A stretch of DNA of 64,000 bases from Hansfordia pulvinata (Eukaryota; Ascomycota; Sordariomycetes; Xylariales). The notes under the pieces are model-generated. The model made no database searches. It saw only the letters and a program-made list of their open reading frames with translations, and was not told where the DNA came from. The translations under genes were made by a program, and so were the position numbers. The DNA lies in contig BJKQ01000041.1 in NCBI GenBank assembly GCA_006538405.1, positions 1-64,000 of the forward strand, given 5' to 3'. Shown here in pieces: positions 63,740-64,000 of this stretch (the stretch's first letter is position 1; every line of letters starts with the position of its first letter).

Positions 63740-64000
63740 TGCGGAACGAAGAAATGAGGGGGCCGATTTCATGTATATCTCAAAGAGAAAAAATAATAAT
63801 AGGCTGGGTGAGAGAAAGGATATTCCCTCGCTCCTTTCTTTACCTGAGTCGTTGTTGAAGTCCCGAATCATGGTAATTAAAGGAGGACGAAAGCCCATTT
63901 TATAGAGAGTTCCGGCATTTTCAGGGCGCAACGGACTGAACTGCAATAGGTCAACAAGGCAGTAGGCAGGCGGTGTGCCGTAGGCACACGTAGATCAAAG
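63740..64000. other. 5' flank of the questin-oxidase-like gene
   Basis: This stretch holds the presumptive 5' untranslated region and promoter of the minus-strand gene. A pyrimidine-rich tract (minus strand, about 63790-63840) and a possible splice donor CAG/GTAAAG near 63845 suggest a 5' untranslated intron, but no acceptor could be fixed. No other gene is evident before the window ends. Confidence 0.35.

Overview
The window looks like a filamentous ascomycete (Pezizomycotina) chromosome with a two-speed layout. Long AT-rich blocks with almost no coding capacity alternate with islands of ordinary base composition that hold intron-bearing genes and broken transposons. The introns are short to medium, with GT-AG ends and CTGAC/CTAAT-like branch sites. 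The AT-rich blocks look like repeat-induced point mutation (RIP): CpA and TpG are depleted, stop codons occur in every frame, and repeat copies differ by C/T and G/A transitions. The species cannot be named from the sequence.

Layout: 1-19195 is an AT-rich block carrying several copies of a 0.5-0.63 kb MITE family (CAGGG termini, 8-bp target duplications, many CACGTGAGTTA-type motifs). 19196-25050 is a degraded island with one recognisable two-exon gene fragment of unknown function (22385-22956). 25050-36400 is the relic of one transposase gene, probably of the KDZ/Plavaka-like class. It was split twice by members of a second transposon family: a 451-bp internally deleted copy (25971-26421) and an 8.4-kb copy (27094-35501). 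36800-39215 is AT-rich. 39216-46540 is an island with a Ulp1-like (C48) cysteine protease gene broken by two in-frame TAG codons, and on the other strand a truncated gag-protease retrotransposon relic. 46541-49925 is AT-rich and contains a tandem array with a period of about 67 bp. 49926-52952 holds an apparently intact Zn2Cys6 transcription factor gene and, convergent to it, the 3' half of a questin-oxidase-like (DUF4243/AflY-type) gene. 52953-62580 is a 9.6-kb transposon. 62581-63739 is the 5' half of the same questin-oxidase-like gene.

The main result is a transposon family with TAGGGTTT termini, three size classes and three perfect 8-bp target duplications in one window. Its largest member (52953-62580) cuts the questin-oxidase-like gene in two. 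Taking away the element and one target copy leaves a continuous reading frame whose total length is a multiple of three. The two large copies are the same sequence over about 8.3 kb and differ mainly by transitions, so they were probably mutated independently by RIP from one source. Their coding content cannot be read by eye.

The intact transcription factor next to the broken oxidase suggests the remains of a secondary-metabolite locus whose enzyme gene was lost by transposition. That link is an inference from position and family.
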